A stretch of DNA of 64,000 bases from Mesorhizobium ciceri WSM4083. Lineage in GTDB: Bacteria; Pseudomonadota; Alphaproteobacteria; Rhizobiales; Rhizobiaceae. This document shows, in pieces, positions 16,168 through 24,682 of the stretch. Below the pieces are notes generated by a model. It saw only the letters and a list, made by a program, of their open reading frames with translations, did no database searches and had not been told where the DNA came from. Location: NCBI RefSeq assembly GCF_000519305.1, contig NZ_JAFG01000006.1, positions 578,665-642,664 on the forward strand, written 5' to 3'. Both the position numbers and the translations under genes were made by a program. Every line of letters begins with the position of its first letter. Position 1 is the stretch's first letter.

Positions 16168-16378
16168 CTTTCCTCTCCCCCGTCGATCGGGGGAGACGTG
16201 TCGAGCGAAGCTCGACGGAGTGGGGGTCGACCGTCTCCGCGCGCCTCAGGTCTCTTGCTCGTCAGATGGTCTCTGTCTTGCGGCGGCTGCGCGTTTGACG
16301 AACGCCTTCCCCCACTCCGTCGCTGCTTCGCAGCGCCACCTCTCCCCCCTCCGGAGGGAGAGGAAAGGAGCCAAGGCA
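16168..16378. repeat. Palindromic intergenic repeat, family D (copy 1)
   Basis: Carries CTCCCCCGTCGATCGGGGGAG, then TCGAGCGAAGCTCGA, and closes with CTCTCCCCCCTCCGGAGGGAGAG. Related copies lie at 35888-36137 and (half) 36166-36231. It fills most of the 290-bp space between the oxidoreductase and the substrate-binding protein gene. Confidence 0.8.
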
Positions 16379-16407
16379 GGCCAATGCGACATGACCCGCT
16401 TGCGCCC

Positions 16408-17571
16408 CTACTTGATCGCCGAGTCGAACAGATGCGCCTTGATCTTCTCGACATCGAGTGCGGCAAAACCTTCCGACAACTTGACGCCGTCGGCATCGGC
16501 CTTGACCTTGGCCTTGTCGAAATCATTGGCCGGGCCGATCAGCTCGTTGGTGCAGACATCCTCGGCCTTCACCGGAGCGGTGATCTGGCCGATCTTGTGG
16601 ATTTCGTCGAAGAAGCCCTGCCAGCTCGCCATGTCGTGCGAGCCCCAGCCGCCGCGCTTGTCCATGTCGCCGCGGAAGACGTTGATCTGCTGCAGGATCG
16701 AGGTGGTGCCAAGCTCCGGCCCGAGATTCTTGGCCAGCGTCGGGAACTGCTCGAACACCGCTTCGACGGCCGCGCGGGGATTCTGGTAGCCGAATTCGAG
16801 GCCCATCGCCCAGCCGCGCAGGTACTTTTCCAGCAACGCCTTCTTGTCGGCGTCCTCAAGATCGGCGGCGCGCACGACGAAAGTGTTGGCCGGCAGCTTC
16901 GAGTTCTGCACGCCGAGCCAGTATTCGAAGTCGAGCCCCTTGGCGATCCATTCGGCGCGCAGGCCTTCCCACGACAGGGCAGCGTCGCCCTGGCCGCCGG
17001 CAAGAGCCGTGCCCCATGTCGGCCAGCCGGCTTCGACATATTTGACCTTCTTGATGTCGACGCCCTGCGCCGCCAGCAGCGGGTCGGTGATCGACTGCCA
17101 TGCGGCGGAGCCGAGCAGTATGGTCTTGCCTTCCAGCTTCTTCAGATCGTTCGATCCCTCGCCCTTGCGGAAGGCGATGCTGAACGTGTCGCGGGCGCCC
17201 ATGTGGAACACCGACTTCAGCTTCATGCCGTTCTGGATTGCGAAGGAGAACACGCCGGGCGACGGGAAGCCCATATCCGCCTGGCCGACATCGACGAACT
17301 TCACCGTCGCGGTGCCGTCCGACGGCCCCGGCTGCATGTCGGTGTCCAGCCCATCGAAATAGCCGGCCTTCTTGGCCGCCCAGTAGGGATAGTCGTCGAG
17401 CACTTCGAGCGTGCCGCGCGGCGATATCCAGGTGAATTTTCCGTAGGGTTCGGCCCTGGCCTTGAGGCCGGTGGCGCCGAGCGCCGTGGCCGTCACCAGC
17501 CCGGCGCCGGTCACCTGCAGGAAGGTGCGGCGGCTGATCCCCGCCGGGTTGATCGAGACATTGTTGGTCAT
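16408..17571 (-). CDS. ABC transporter substrate-binding protein, NitT/TauT (SsuA/THI5-like) type
   Basis: 387 residues. A twin-arginine signal (GISRRTFLQVTGAGLVTATA, residues ~11-30) implies export in folded form by Tat. The mature part is a periplasmic type II binding protein resembling the nitrate/taurine/sulfonate/HMP-precursor group (LDDYPYWAAKKAGYFDGLD, KFVDVGQADMGFPSPGVF). It lies 70 bp downstream of the permease and ATPase genes on the same strand and would deliver ligand to them. The ligand is unknown; related proteins bind taurine, aliphatic sulfonates, pyrimidine precursors or aromatic acids. Confidence 0.85.
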   Translation of the reverse strand: MTNNVSINPAGISRRTFLQVTGAGLVTATALGATGLKARAEPYGKFTWISPRGTLEVLDDYPYWAAKKAGYFDGLDTDMQPGPSDGTATVKFVDVGQADMGFPSPGVFSFAIQNGMKLKSVFHMGARDTFSIAFRKGEGSNDLKKLEGKTILLGSAAWQSITDPLLAAQGVDIKKVKYVEAGWPTWGTALAGGQGDAALSWEGLRAEWIAKGLDFEYWLGVQNSKLPANTFVVRAADLEDADKKALLEKYLRGWAMGLEFGYQNPRAAVEAVFEQFPTLAKNLGPELGTTSILQQINVFRGDMDKRGGWGSHDMASWQGFFDEIHKIGQITAPVKAEDVCTNELIGPANDFDKAKVKADADGVKLSEGFAALDVEKIKAHLFDSAIK

Positions 17572-17641
17572 GGCATTCCCCTTTTTTGTTTGATGTCAGT
17601 CTCTTGCCGCCCGCCTCCCGGGCGTCGTCATATCCCTGTGT

Positions 17642-18502
17642 TCAAGCCTCCCAGCTCGCCCATTTCTTGCCGATCAGGAAGAACAGCACGTAGATCAGGA
17701 TGCCGAGCGTCGACAGGATCAGCACCACGGCGAAGAACTGCGGCATCTGGATCATCGACGAATAGGTGGTCAGCCGGTTGCCGAGGCCAAAGCCGCCGCC
17801 GACCATCTCCGCGCCGACCGCTGTCAGCAGGCCGAAGATGGCGCCGATCATCAGCCCGACCAGGATCATCGGCAGCGCCATCGGCGCGCGGATCTTCCAG
17901 AAGATCTGCAAGGTGCTGGCGCCATAGGAGCGCGCCAGCGCGATCTTGGCGCTGTCGACGCGGCGAAAACCTGTCGCCGCATTGATCATCACCATCGGCC
18001 CGGCGGCCAGCGCCACCGCGATGATGCGCGGCGTGTAGCCGAAACCGAAGCGCAGGATCAGAAGCGGCACCAGCGCCAGCATCGGCGTGGTGACGAGCAG
18101 CAGGATGTAGGGCGCGACGATTTTTTCGGCGAACGGAAACTGGGTGATGACCGCAGCTAGAACAAGGCCTATGACGGCGCCGATCGCAAAACCGGACAAC
18201 AGCTCGACCAGCGTGTAGCCGAGATGCGGCGCGATCAGCGGAAACTCGTCGAACAGCGCATAGGCGATCGAGCTCGGCGGCGGCATGATGTACAGCGGCA
18301 CGTGGAACAACCGCAGCGCCAGTTCGATGCCGCCGATGATGATCACCGCCACGGCAAGAATGGCCGCCACCTCTTTGCCCGACCTGATGCCGGGGCCGCT
18401 GGCGAAGGCCGACAGGTTGGTCAGGCTGACCTCATGGCCGTCGCCAGACTTGGCACCCGACTTGGACTTCGAGAATTCCGGAATGGCATCGCCCCCGCTC
18501 AC
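17642..18502 (-). CDS. ABC transporter permease, NitT/TauT (SsuC) type
   Basis: 286 residues starting at a GTG (18502) whose GTGA overlaps the TGA of the ATPase gene, indicating translational coupling. About six transmembrane helices are visible (for example AAILAVAVIIIGGIELAL, FAIGAVIGLVLAAVI, FFAVVLILSTLGILIYVLFF). The cytoplasmic EAA-type coupling loop appears as ALARSYGASTLQIFWKIRAP. The same frame runs much further upstream inside the ATPase gene, but that part is antiphase read-through, not protein. It forms the membrane channel of the importer with the flanking ATPase and binding protein. Confidence 0.88.
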   Translation of the reverse strand: MSGGDAIPEFSKSKSGAKSGDGHEVSLTNLSAFASGPGIRSGKEVAAILAVAVIIIGGIELALRLFHVPLYIMPPPSSIAYALFDEFPLIAPHLGYTLVELLSGFAIGAVIGLVLAAVITQFPFAEKIVAPYILLLVTTPMLALVPLLILRFGFGYTPRIIAVALAAGPMVMINAATGFRRVDSAKIALARSYGASTLQIFWKIRAPMALPMILVGLMIGAIFGLLTAVGAEMVGGGFGLGNRLTTYSSMIQMPQFFAVVLILSTLGILIYVLFFLIGKKWASWEA

Positions 18503-19326
18503 GGCCTGATCCTCACGATTTCGGCGCTCGGACGCTCCGGGGCTTTTGGCCGCGTGCGTTCGCCGACAATGTCCATCTTGATACGGTTGGTGAGGTCGAA
18601 GACCTCCTTCGTTGCCATGATCTCCAGCGAGCGTGGCCGCGCAAACGGCACGCGATACTCCTTGGCGACACGCCCCGGCCGGGCGCTCAGCACCACCACC
18701 CGGTCGGAGAGGAAGATCGCCTCCTCGATGCTGTGGGTGATGAAGACGATGGTGGTCTTGGTGTCGAGCCAGATCTCCTCGACCAGCCGGTTCATCTCCT
18801 CGCGGGTAAAACTGTCGAGCGCGCCGAACGGTTCGTCCATCAAAAGCACCGAGGGCTTCAACGCCAGCGCCCGCACGATCGCCGCGCGCTGCTGCATGCC
18901 GCCGGACAGCTCGCGCGGAAACTTGCCGCCGAAGCCGTCGAGCCCGACCCGGTTGAGGAGATGCGCGATCCACGCCCGGTCCGGCTTCTCGCCCTTGATC
19001 TCGAAGGGAAAGCGGATGTTGGCGTCGAGATTGCGCCATGGCAGGAGGTTCGCCTCCTGGAAGACGATGCCGATATCGGGATGCGGACCGGTGATGGCCT
19101 TGCCGTCGAGCCGGATCTCGCCGCTGGTCAGGCTGTGCAGGCCCGACATCGACCACAAGAGCGTGGTCTTGCCGCAGCCGGAAGGGCCGACGATCGAGAC
19201 GATTTCATTGGCGCTGACATCGAGGCTGCAGCGGTCCAGCGCCAGCAGGTCGCCGGAGGCCGTGTGATAGATCTTGGTCGCTGCCTGCACGCCAAGCTTC
19301 GGCTTTTTTGCATCGCCCGTATTCAT
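18499..19326 (-). CDS. ABC transporter ATPase, NitT/TauT (SsuB/TauB) type
   Basis: 275 residues with all ABC motifs: Walker A GPSGCGKTT (~49-57), Q-loop VFQEANLLPW, signature LSGGMQQRA (~147), Walker B VLLMDEPFGALD and switch His in VFITHS. It powers import by the adjacent permease and binding protein. First gene of the minus-strand set ATPase-permease-binding protein, divergent from the RpiR regulator, which is the likely controller. Confidence 0.92.
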   Translation of the reverse strand: MNTGDAKKPKLGVQAATKIYHTASGDLLALDRCSLDVSANEIVSIVGPSGCGKTTLLWSMSGLHSLTSGEIRLDGKAITGPHPDIGIVFQEANLLPWRNLDANIRFPFEIKGEKPDRAWIAHLLNRVGLDGFGGKFPRELSGGMQQRAAIVRALALKPSVLLMDEPFGALDSFTREEMNRLVEEIWLDTKTTIVFITHSIEEAIFLSDRVVVLSARPGRVAKEYRVPFARPRSLEIMATKEVFDLTNRIKMDIVGERTRPKAPERPSAEIVRIRP

Positions 19327-19380
19327 CTGCCCCCCGGGAAGATTGCGCGATGATCCATTGGCTCATCCCCAGCGAAAATC

Positions 19381-19409
19381 AGTCTGTAACTATCCTACTT
19401 TCCTGTCAA
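19381..19409 (-). promoter_or_regulatory. Candidate promoter of the ABC importer operon
   Basis: Minus strand: a perfect TTGACA (19409-19404) is followed after 17 bp by a weak -10, CAGACT (19386-19381). The spacer contains AGGAAAGTAGGATAG, which resembles the GGAAAGCAACAT motif seen near the rpiR-type gene and near 24.56 kb. Confidence 0.4.
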
Positions 19410-19485
19410 GCACCGACGATGGCAGCCGTATCAGGAAAATCGATTAGTATGCCTATCTGCTTGTTTTGATATCGGTTTTGCGGCC

Positions 19486-19514
19486 TTGAAATGCATGTTG
19501 CTTTCCTACATACT
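19486..19514 (+). promoter_or_regulatory. Candidate promoter and operator of the RpiR-family regulator
   Basis: TTGAAA (19486-19491), 17 bp, CATACT (19509-19514). Between the two hexamers lies GTTGCTTTCC (19497-19506), whose complement reads GGAAAGCAAC. The same motif recurs at 24560-24593 upstream of the ridA and NTF2-like genes, so it may be an operator for the regulator (inference). Confidence 0.4.
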
Positions 19515-19663
19515 TCGGAACTGACACGGATCGGAGAGGACCGGAGGAAGGTGAGCTTTACCCTACGACACGCTGCGGTTGCGAGGCGGTCGGGCGCATG
19601 GAGCCAGGGCGTGCAAACATGCTAAGACGGCAGCCTCGCAACCCAGGGAAAGACCAGGACCCC

Positions 19664-20608
19664 ATGACCGAAGCCGGCAGCCAGGACGAGCCTGTTCCAG
19701 GCCCCGATACCGAGGGGCGCGATCCTGTCCGGCGCATTCCCGACATCATCTCGCTGGTCAAGGATTCCTACAGCGAATTGCGCCCGGCCGAACGGCGTGT
19801 CGCCGATGTCGTGCTCGACGACGTCAAATATGCCGTCGACGCCTCCAACGCCGCCCTTGCCCAGCGCGCCGGGGTCAGCGAACCGACGGTGACCCGGTTC
19901 TGCCGCGCCATCGGCTGCGAGGGCGTGCGCGACTTCAAGCTGAAGCTGGCGCAGAGCCTCGTCGTCGGCGCGCTCTATCTGGCCAAGTCGCCTTCCGTCA
20001 GCAATGACAATGGCATGCCGTTCTGGAACGCCGTGTTCGGCGAGGCGCGCCGGGCGCTGCAAGAGGCCGAGCGGCAGCTCGACCCGGCGCAGCTGCAGAA
20101 AGCGGCCGAGCTGATCGCCAAGGCGCGCCAGGTCACGGTCTTCGGCCTCGGCGGCAGCTCTTCGGCGCTGGCGCAGGAAACCCAATACCGGCTGTTCCGC
20201 TATGGCATCACAGTCAGCGCCCAGTGCGATCCCTATCTGATGCGCATGACCGCCTCGACGCTCAAGCCGGGCGATCTGGTGATCGCCATTTCGGCGACGG
20301 GACGCACCCGCGAGGTGATCGAGGCCGTCGAACTTGCCAAGCACTACCGCGCCAATGCGATCGCCGTGACCGCGCCCGACACCGAGCTCGCCCGCGCCTG
20401 CGACGTCAGGCTGACGGTGGCGGTGCCGGAATACCCCGACACGCTGAAGCCGACGGCCTCGCGCTTCGCCTTCCTGGCGGCGATCGACCTTCTGGCGGTG
20501 GCCTCGGCCTACAAGCTCGACGGCTCGGCCCGCGAGACCGTGCGCCGCATCAAATACAACGCCCAGATCCACCGCACCGGCAAGGAGATGGAGCCGCTCG
20601 GAGATTAG
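19664..20608 (+). CDS. RpiR-family transcriptional regulator (HTH_6 plus SIS domain)
   Basis: 314 residues. The N-terminal RpiR helix-turn-helix (~residues 22-100) includes ALAQRAGVSEPTVTRFCRAIG; a SIS sugar-isomerase domain follows (~140-265) with VFGLGGSSSALAQE and AISATGRTREV. Family members sense phosphosugars or related metabolites and repress or activate nearby catabolic genes. Divergent from the ABC importer and followed by the monooxygenase, it is the obvious candidate regulator of this cluster. The start at 19664 is chosen because AGGA lies 6 nt before it; upstream in-frame ATGs at 19598 and 19619 lack a good site. Confidence 0.85.
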   Translation: MTEAGSQDEPVPGPDTEGRDPVRRIPDIISLVKDSYSELRPAERRVADVVLDDVKYAVDASNAALAQRAGVSEPTVTRFCRAIGCEGVRDFKLKLAQSLVVGALYLAKSPSVSNDNGMPFWNAVFGEARRALQEAERQLDPAQLQKAAELIAKARQVTVFGLGGSSSALAQETQYRLFRYGITVSAQCDPYLMRMTASTLKPGDLVIAISATGRTREVIEAVELAKHYRANAIAVTAPDTELARACDVRLTVAVPEYPDTLKPTASRFAFLAAIDLLAVASAYKLDGSARETVRRIKYNAQIHRTGKEMEPLGD

Positions 20609-20616
20609 GGCTGCGC

Positions 20617-20851
20617 TTTTCCTTCTCCCCTTGTGGGGTGAGCAGCCGGTTCGCGAAGCGAATTCATCGTCCCGGTGGGACGATGAAAGGCCGGCGAACG
20701 CTGGGACGCTGCGAAGCAGCGGGGACCCAGCAGGTGGATCGTCCACCGCCCGGCCCTTCGCTGGCTCAGGGCGTTCGAAGCTCGAAAAGCCAAGCAATTG
20801 GCTTTTCGTCCGCTACGCAGACCGCTTCTCACCCCACAGGGGGAGAAGGGA
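20617..20851. repeat. Composite hairpin-rich repeat, family E (long copy)
   Basis: Outer arms CCTTCTCCCCTTGTGGGGTG and CACCCCACAGGGGGAGAAG enclose a series of hairpins: GTTCGCGAAGCGAA, a 10-bp stem around CCCGGTGGG, GCTGCGAAGCAGC nested in CTGGG/CCCAG, GGTGGATCGTCCACC, and CGAAAAGCC/GGCTTTTCG. A related hairpin set lies after lepA (60274-60364). It fills the gap between the regulator and the monooxygenase genes. Confidence 0.75.
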
Positions 20852-20890
20852 AGACCGGACAGCGCCAATGTGAAACGAAAGAGGGAAGAA

Positions 20891-22741
20891 ATGCTCGAAA
20901 TAGCACCGACGAAACAGGCCGCCGCATGGCTCGAATCCCTGGCGCAGGCGCTCGCAGCCGGCGACGTGGCCGCTGCGTCCAACCTCTTCGTCGACGATTG
21001 CTACTGGCGCGATCTCCTGACCTTCACCTGGAACATCACCACCATGGAGGGCCGCGACGCGATCGCCGACATGCTGGCGGCGACGCTGGCGACGGCCAAG
21101 CCGAGCGCGTGGCAACTGACCGGCGAGGCGATCTCGGACGATGGCGGCATCGAGGCCTGGTTCAGCTTCGAAACCGCAGTGGCCAGGGGAGAGGGCATCA
21201 TGCGGCTGCGCGACGGCCGCTGCCGCACGCTGTTCACGGCAATGACGGACCTGAAAGGGTTCGAGGAGCGCAAGGGGGCGGGGCGGCCGCTCGGCGTGCG
21301 TCACAAGGCCGATCCAAAGCGCGAGACCTGGTCGGAGGCGCGGGCGCGCGAGACGCGCGAGCTCGGCACCGAGGAACAGCCCTACTGCCTGGTCATCGGC
21401 GGCGGCCAGGGCGGCATCATGCTGGGCGCGCGGCTGCGCCAGCTCGGCGTGCCCACCATCGTCATCGAGAAGAACGCGCGGCCGGGTGATTCCTGGCGCA
21501 ACCGCTACCGCACGCTCGTGCTGCACGACCCGGTCTGGTACGACCATCTGCCCTATATTCCCTTCCCCGAAAACTGGCCGGTCTTCACGCCCAAGGACAA
21601 GATGGGCGACTGGCTGGAAATGTACACGCGCGTCATGGAGCTCAATTACTGGGTCGCCACCAAATGTCTCAGCGCGTCCTATGATGAGGCCGAAAAAGTC
21701 TGGACCGTGGTGGTCGACCGCGTCGGCCGCCAGATCACGCTGAAGCCGAAGCACATCGTCTTCGCCACCGGCGCCTACGGTCCGCCACGGCGGATCGATC
21801 TGCCGGGCGCCGACCGGTTCAAGGGCGAGTTGCTGCACTCCAGCCAGTATGCCAGCGGCGACAAATTCCGCGGCAGGAAAGTCGCCGTCATCGGCGCGGC
21901 AAGCTCCGGCCACGATGTCTGCGTCGACCTCTGGGAAAGCGGCGCCGAGGTCACCATGATCCAGCGTTCGCCGACGACGGTGGTCAAGTCGGACACGCTG
22001 ATGGAAGTCGGCTTCGAGATCTTCTCGGAAGACGCACTGGCACGCGGCATCACCACCGAGAAGGCCGACATGATCGTCGCCTCGACGCCGTTCGCGTTGG
22101 TGCCCAACGGCCAGCGGGCGCTCTACGAGGTGATCAAGGCGCGCGACGCCGCGTTCTACGACCGCCTGCGCGCCGCCGGCTTCGCCATCGATTTCGGCGA
22201 CGACGACACCGGCCTGTTGATGAAGGCCTACCGCACCGGCTCCGGCTACTACATCGATGTCGGCGCCTCCGACTTGATCATAGATCGCAAGATCGGCGTC
22301 CGCAGCGGCGTCGCCATCAAATCGCTGACGCCTGAAGGCATCCTGTTCGAGGACGGAACCGAGCTGGCCGCCGACGCCATCATCGCCTGCACCGGCTATC
22401 AGTCGATGAACGAGAATGTCGCCGCGATCGTCTCGCGCGACGTCGCCGACAAGGTCGGCCCGTGCTGGGGTCTTGGCTCGGGCGTCAAGGGCGACCCCGG
22501 CCCATGGCAAGGCGAGCTGCGCAACATGTGGAAGCCGACTGCCCAGGAAGCGCTCTGGTTCCACGGCGGCAATCTGGCGCTGTCGCGCTTCTATTCGAAA
22601 TATGTGGCGCTGCAGATCAAGGCGCGGATGGAAGGCATTGAGACGCCGGTTTATGGGAAGCCGAGCAATTCAGGCGCTGCTGATCTCCCCCCTCGAGGGG
22701 GAGATGTCGCCGAAGGCGACAGAGGGGGTCGCCGCGCGTAG
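20891..22741 (+). CDS. Flavin-containing monooxygenase with N-terminal NTF2-like domain
   Basis: 616 residues. An NTF2/SnoaL-like domain (~1-120) precedes a class B flavin monooxygenase: first Rossmann motif LVIGGGQGGIMLGARL (~166-181, FAD), FATGAYGPPRRIDLPG (~300), second Rossmann VAVIGAASSGHDVCVDL (~331, NADPH) and IIACTGYQ near the C-terminus. Such enzymes oxygenate N, S or C atoms of small molecules (YUCCA-like and Baeyer-Villiger groups are relatives). GAGGGAAGAA directly precedes the ATG. The last ~22 residues (GAADLPPRGGDVAEGD...) are encoded by a family A palindromic repeat, which also provides the stop codon, so the native C-terminus has been replaced. Likely part of the RpiR-linked pathway. 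Confidence 0.85.
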   Translation: MLEIAPTKQAAAWLESLAQALAAGDVAAASNLFVDDCYWRDLLTFTWNITTMEGRDAIADMLAATLATAKPSAWQLTGEAISDDGGIEAWFSFETAVARGEGIMRLRDGRCRTLFTAMTDLKGFEERKGAGRPLGVRHKADPKRETWSEARARETRELGTEEQPYCLVIGGGQGGIMLGARLRQLGVPTIVIEKNARPGDSWRNRYRTLVLHDPVWYDHLPYIPFPENWPVFTPKDKMGDWLEMYTRVMELNYWVATKCLSASYDEAEKVWTVVVDRVGRQITLKPKHIVFATGAYGPPRRIDLPGADRFKGELLHSSQYASGDKFRGRKVAVIGAASSGHDVCVDLWESGAEVTMIQRSPTTVVKSDTLMEVGFEIFSEDALARGITTEKADMIVASTPFALVPNGQRALYEVIKARDAAFYDRLRAAGFAIDFGDDDTGLLMKAYRTGSGYYIDVGASDLIIDRKIGVRSGVAIKSLTPEGILFEDGTELAADAIIACTGYQSMNENVAAIVSRDVADKVGPCWGLGSGVKGDPGPWQGELRNMWKPTAQEALWFHGGNLALSRFYSKYVALQIKARMEGIETPVYGKPSNSGAADLPPRGGDVAEGDRGGRRA

Positions 22742-22833
22742 AGCGCCAGCCTCCATCTGCCGCAAGGAGGTCGCATCCAGTCGAACCGACCCCCTCTGGC
22801 CTGCCGGCCATCTCCCCCTCAAGGGGGGAGATC
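22683..22833. repeat. Palindromic intergenic repeat, family A (copy 1), overlapping a CDS end
   Basis: Outer arms CCCCCTCGAGGGGGAGATG and CATCTCCCCCTCAAGGGGGG; the interior has GTCGCCGAAGGCGAC, AGAGGGGGTCG and CGACCCCCTCT. Related copies: 28391-28542, 30211-30362, 37319-37472. The first ~58 bp are translated as the tail of the monooxygenase, and the other end abuts the amidohydrolase stop codon. Confidence 0.85.
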
Positions 22834-22835
22834 AG

Positions 22836-24068
22836 CTAATCATGCCGATGCCCGAAATGCCTCGCCGCAACCTCGACATGCGTATGCAACGCCTGCGCCA
22901 CGAAACGCTCGGTCTCGTTGTGATCAGCCGCCTCGTTCGGCCACCAGGTGCCGCCGATGACGATGCCTTCCGACACCAGCCTCTGGTCGGCGACCAATGA
23001 CGCGCCGACCGCGTCGACGAAGGTGAAGCGGCCCGGGCGCTGCCTAAGCACGGCGACATCGCCGACGGTGCCCACCGCCAGCGTGCCCAGGTCAGGCCTG
23101 GCGATCGCCCGCGCCGGCGCTTGCGTCGCGGCGCGCAGGACCTCGATCAGCGGCATGCCGAGCGCCAGCAGCTTCGACATGCAGACCAGGATGTCGAAGG
23201 CCGGCCCGTCGACGCAGTAGAGGTGCACGTCGCTCGAGATCACGTCCGGCGCCAGCCCTTCCTCGAGCATGGCGCGGGCGACGGCGAAATCGAACGAGCC
23301 CATGCCGTGGCCGATGTCGAAGATGACGCCGCGCTCGCGCGCCAGCCGCATGTCCGGCCGCACCGCGCCGGAGGCGAACACCGGTGCATTCGGGAAAGGC
23401 CGGAAGCAATGGGTGAGGATGTCGCCCCTGCGCAGCCGCGGCAGCACTTCCGAGCGGCCGGGCGGCGGCTCGTCGATATGCGCCATCAGCGGCAGGCCGG
23501 CCTGGTCGGCCGCCTCCAGCGCCAGATCCACCGGCGCGATGCCACTGGTGCCGCCGGCGTTCTTGCCGGAGCGGACTTTTACGCCGACCACGACATCGCG
23601 GTGTTCACGCACCGCCGCCACCACCTCGCGCGGCTCGCACAGCCTGAGGTCGCTGCACTCGCCGACCGACACTGTCTGCGAGAAGCCGAAAATGCCGGCA
23701 AAGGAAATGTTGACATAGGCCAGGATGCGGACCTTCGAGCGCTCCATGACATGGCGGCGGAAGCCGAGGAAATTGCCGGCTCCCGCACTGCCTGCATCGA
23801 TGAAGGTGGTGGTGCCGCTCTTGGCGGCCAGCCTATCGGCATCGACGCCAAGCGACGTGCCGCCCCAATAGACGTGGCTGTGCAGGTCGACCAGGCCCGG
23901 CGTGACGATGCAGCCGCCGGCATCGACGATCTGCGCGGCGCTGTCCGCCGGGATATCGGCATCGACAGCGGCGACCCGGCCATTGGCGATGGCGACATCG
24001 CGCGGCGCGTCGAGGCCAGCGGCCGGATCGATCAGCCGTCCACCCTTCAGCAGGAGGTCGAATTGCAT
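22836..24068 (-). CDS. Amidohydrolase / deacetylase-family metal-dependent hydrolase
   Basis: 410 residues of the dihydroorotase-like amidohydrolase group. Metal-site residues can be placed: HxH in VDLHSHVYWGG (~62-68), a candidate carbamylated Lys in VVGVKVRSGKNAGG (~155), His in LMAHIDEPP (~190), His in DILTHCF (~214) and Asp in VISSDVHLY (~280). The family acts on cyclic amides or N-acyl compounds. The ATG at 24068 has GGAGG 8 nt upstream; a GTG at 24077 overlaps that site and is less likely. Downstream of ridA on the same strand (27 bp), so the two are probably cotranscribed. Confidence 0.85.
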   Translation of the reverse strand: MQFDLLLKGGRLIDPAAGLDAPRDVAIANGRVAAVDADIPADSAAQIVDAGGCIVTPGLVDLHSHVYWGGTSLGVDADRLAAKSGTTTFIDAGSAGAGNFLGFRRHVMERSKVRILAYVNISFAGIFGFSQTVSVGECSDLRLCEPREVVAAVREHRDVVVGVKVRSGKNAGGTSGIAPVDLALEAADQAGLPLMAHIDEPPPGRSEVLPRLRRGDILTHCFRPFPNAPVFASGAVRPDMRLARERGVIFDIGHGMGSFDFAVARAMLEEGLAPDVISSDVHLYCVDGPAFDILVCMSKLLALGMPLIEVLRAATQAPARAIARPDLGTLAVGTVGDVAVLRQRPGRFTFVDAVGASLVADQRLVSEGIVIGGTWWPNEAADHNETERFVAQALHTHVEVAARHFGHRHD

Positions 24069-24095
24069 TGAGGTCACCTCCGCTTCGTTGCTTTG

Positions 24096-24461
24096 CTACA
24101 GAGGCCGGTAGGCGACCGCCTCGACCTCGATCTTGATGTCGATCATCAGCCGCGATTCGACCGTCGTGCGGGCCGGCGGGTCTTTGGGGAAGTGCCGGGC
24201 ATAGACCGCGTTGAAGGCGCCGAAATCGCGCGCATCTTCCAGCCAGACCGTGGTCTTCACCACATCGTCCATTGTGCAGCCGGCCAGCGCCAGCGCGGCC
24301 TTGATGTTGGCGAGCACCTGCTCGGTCTGTTCGGATATGCCGCCCTTGACCACGATGCCGTCGCTGCCGACGGGAACCTGGCCCGAGACATAGACGAGAT
24401 CGCCGGCCCGCACGGCTGGCGACAACGGCACATGCGACGTTCCAAAACACTGTTTCGGCAA
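24096..24461 (-). CDS. RidA-family (YjgF/YER057c/UK114) enamine/imine deaminase
   Basis: 121 residues, usual RidA length. Conserved segments are PAVRAGDLVYVSGQVPV, EQTEQVLANIKAALALAGC, VVKTTVWLED, FNAVYARHF and the terminal RTTVESRLM...IEVEAVAY, including the substrate-binding Arg and Glu. It hydrolyses reactive enamines/imines released by flavin- or PLP-dependent enzymes. The start is a TTG at 24461 with AAGGAGG at optimal 8-nt spacing; the frame is open far upstream without a comparable site. Beside an amidohydrolase and a flavin monooxygenase, it recalls the Rut pyrimidine pathway set. Confidence 0.85.
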   Translation of the reverse strand: MPKQCFGTSHVPLSPAVRAGDLVYVSGQVPVGSDGIVVKGGISEQTEQVLANIKAALALAGCTMDDVVKTTVWLEDARDFGAFNAVYARHFPKDPPARTTVESRLMIDIKIEVEAVAYRPL

Positions 24462-24558
24462 GGGACAAGCCTCCTTTGATGACAGGACCGGGTGCCATGG
24501 CAGCGCCCGCTTCGATCGACATTTACGCCGATCGGGGCGATCCTCATAGGGGCCTTGT

Positions 24559-24593
24559 TGGAAAGCAACATTCTTCGAAATCCGCGTTGCTTT
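24559..24593. promoter_or_regulatory. Candidate operator: inverted GAAAGCAAC / GTTGCTTT pair
   Basis: GGAAAGCAACAT (24560-24571) and, 16 bp on, GTTGCTTT (24586-24593) in inverted orientation, in the divergent space between ridA and the NTF2-like gene. The 12-mer GGAAAGCAACAT recurs, on the opposite strand, in front of the RpiR-family gene (19495-19506). Confidence 0.4.
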
Positions 24594-24682
24594 ATTACAT
24601 GAGCGCTTGCATCGTACGCGCTGACGGGCGGCTTGGAAGCCGCACCGCACAGACGCATTTGCCAGAGCGGAGACACCCAGCA

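Noticed and set aside
18503..19156. N-terminal extension of the ABC permease frame into the ATPase gene
   Set aside because: That stretch is out of phase with a well-supported ATPase, and the GTG at 18502 gives a normal-length permease.
20813..22564. A 583-codon minus-strand frame opposite the flavin monooxygenase
   Set aside because: Antisense read-through in GC-rich DNA; the monooxygenase on the other strand has both nucleotide-binding motifs.
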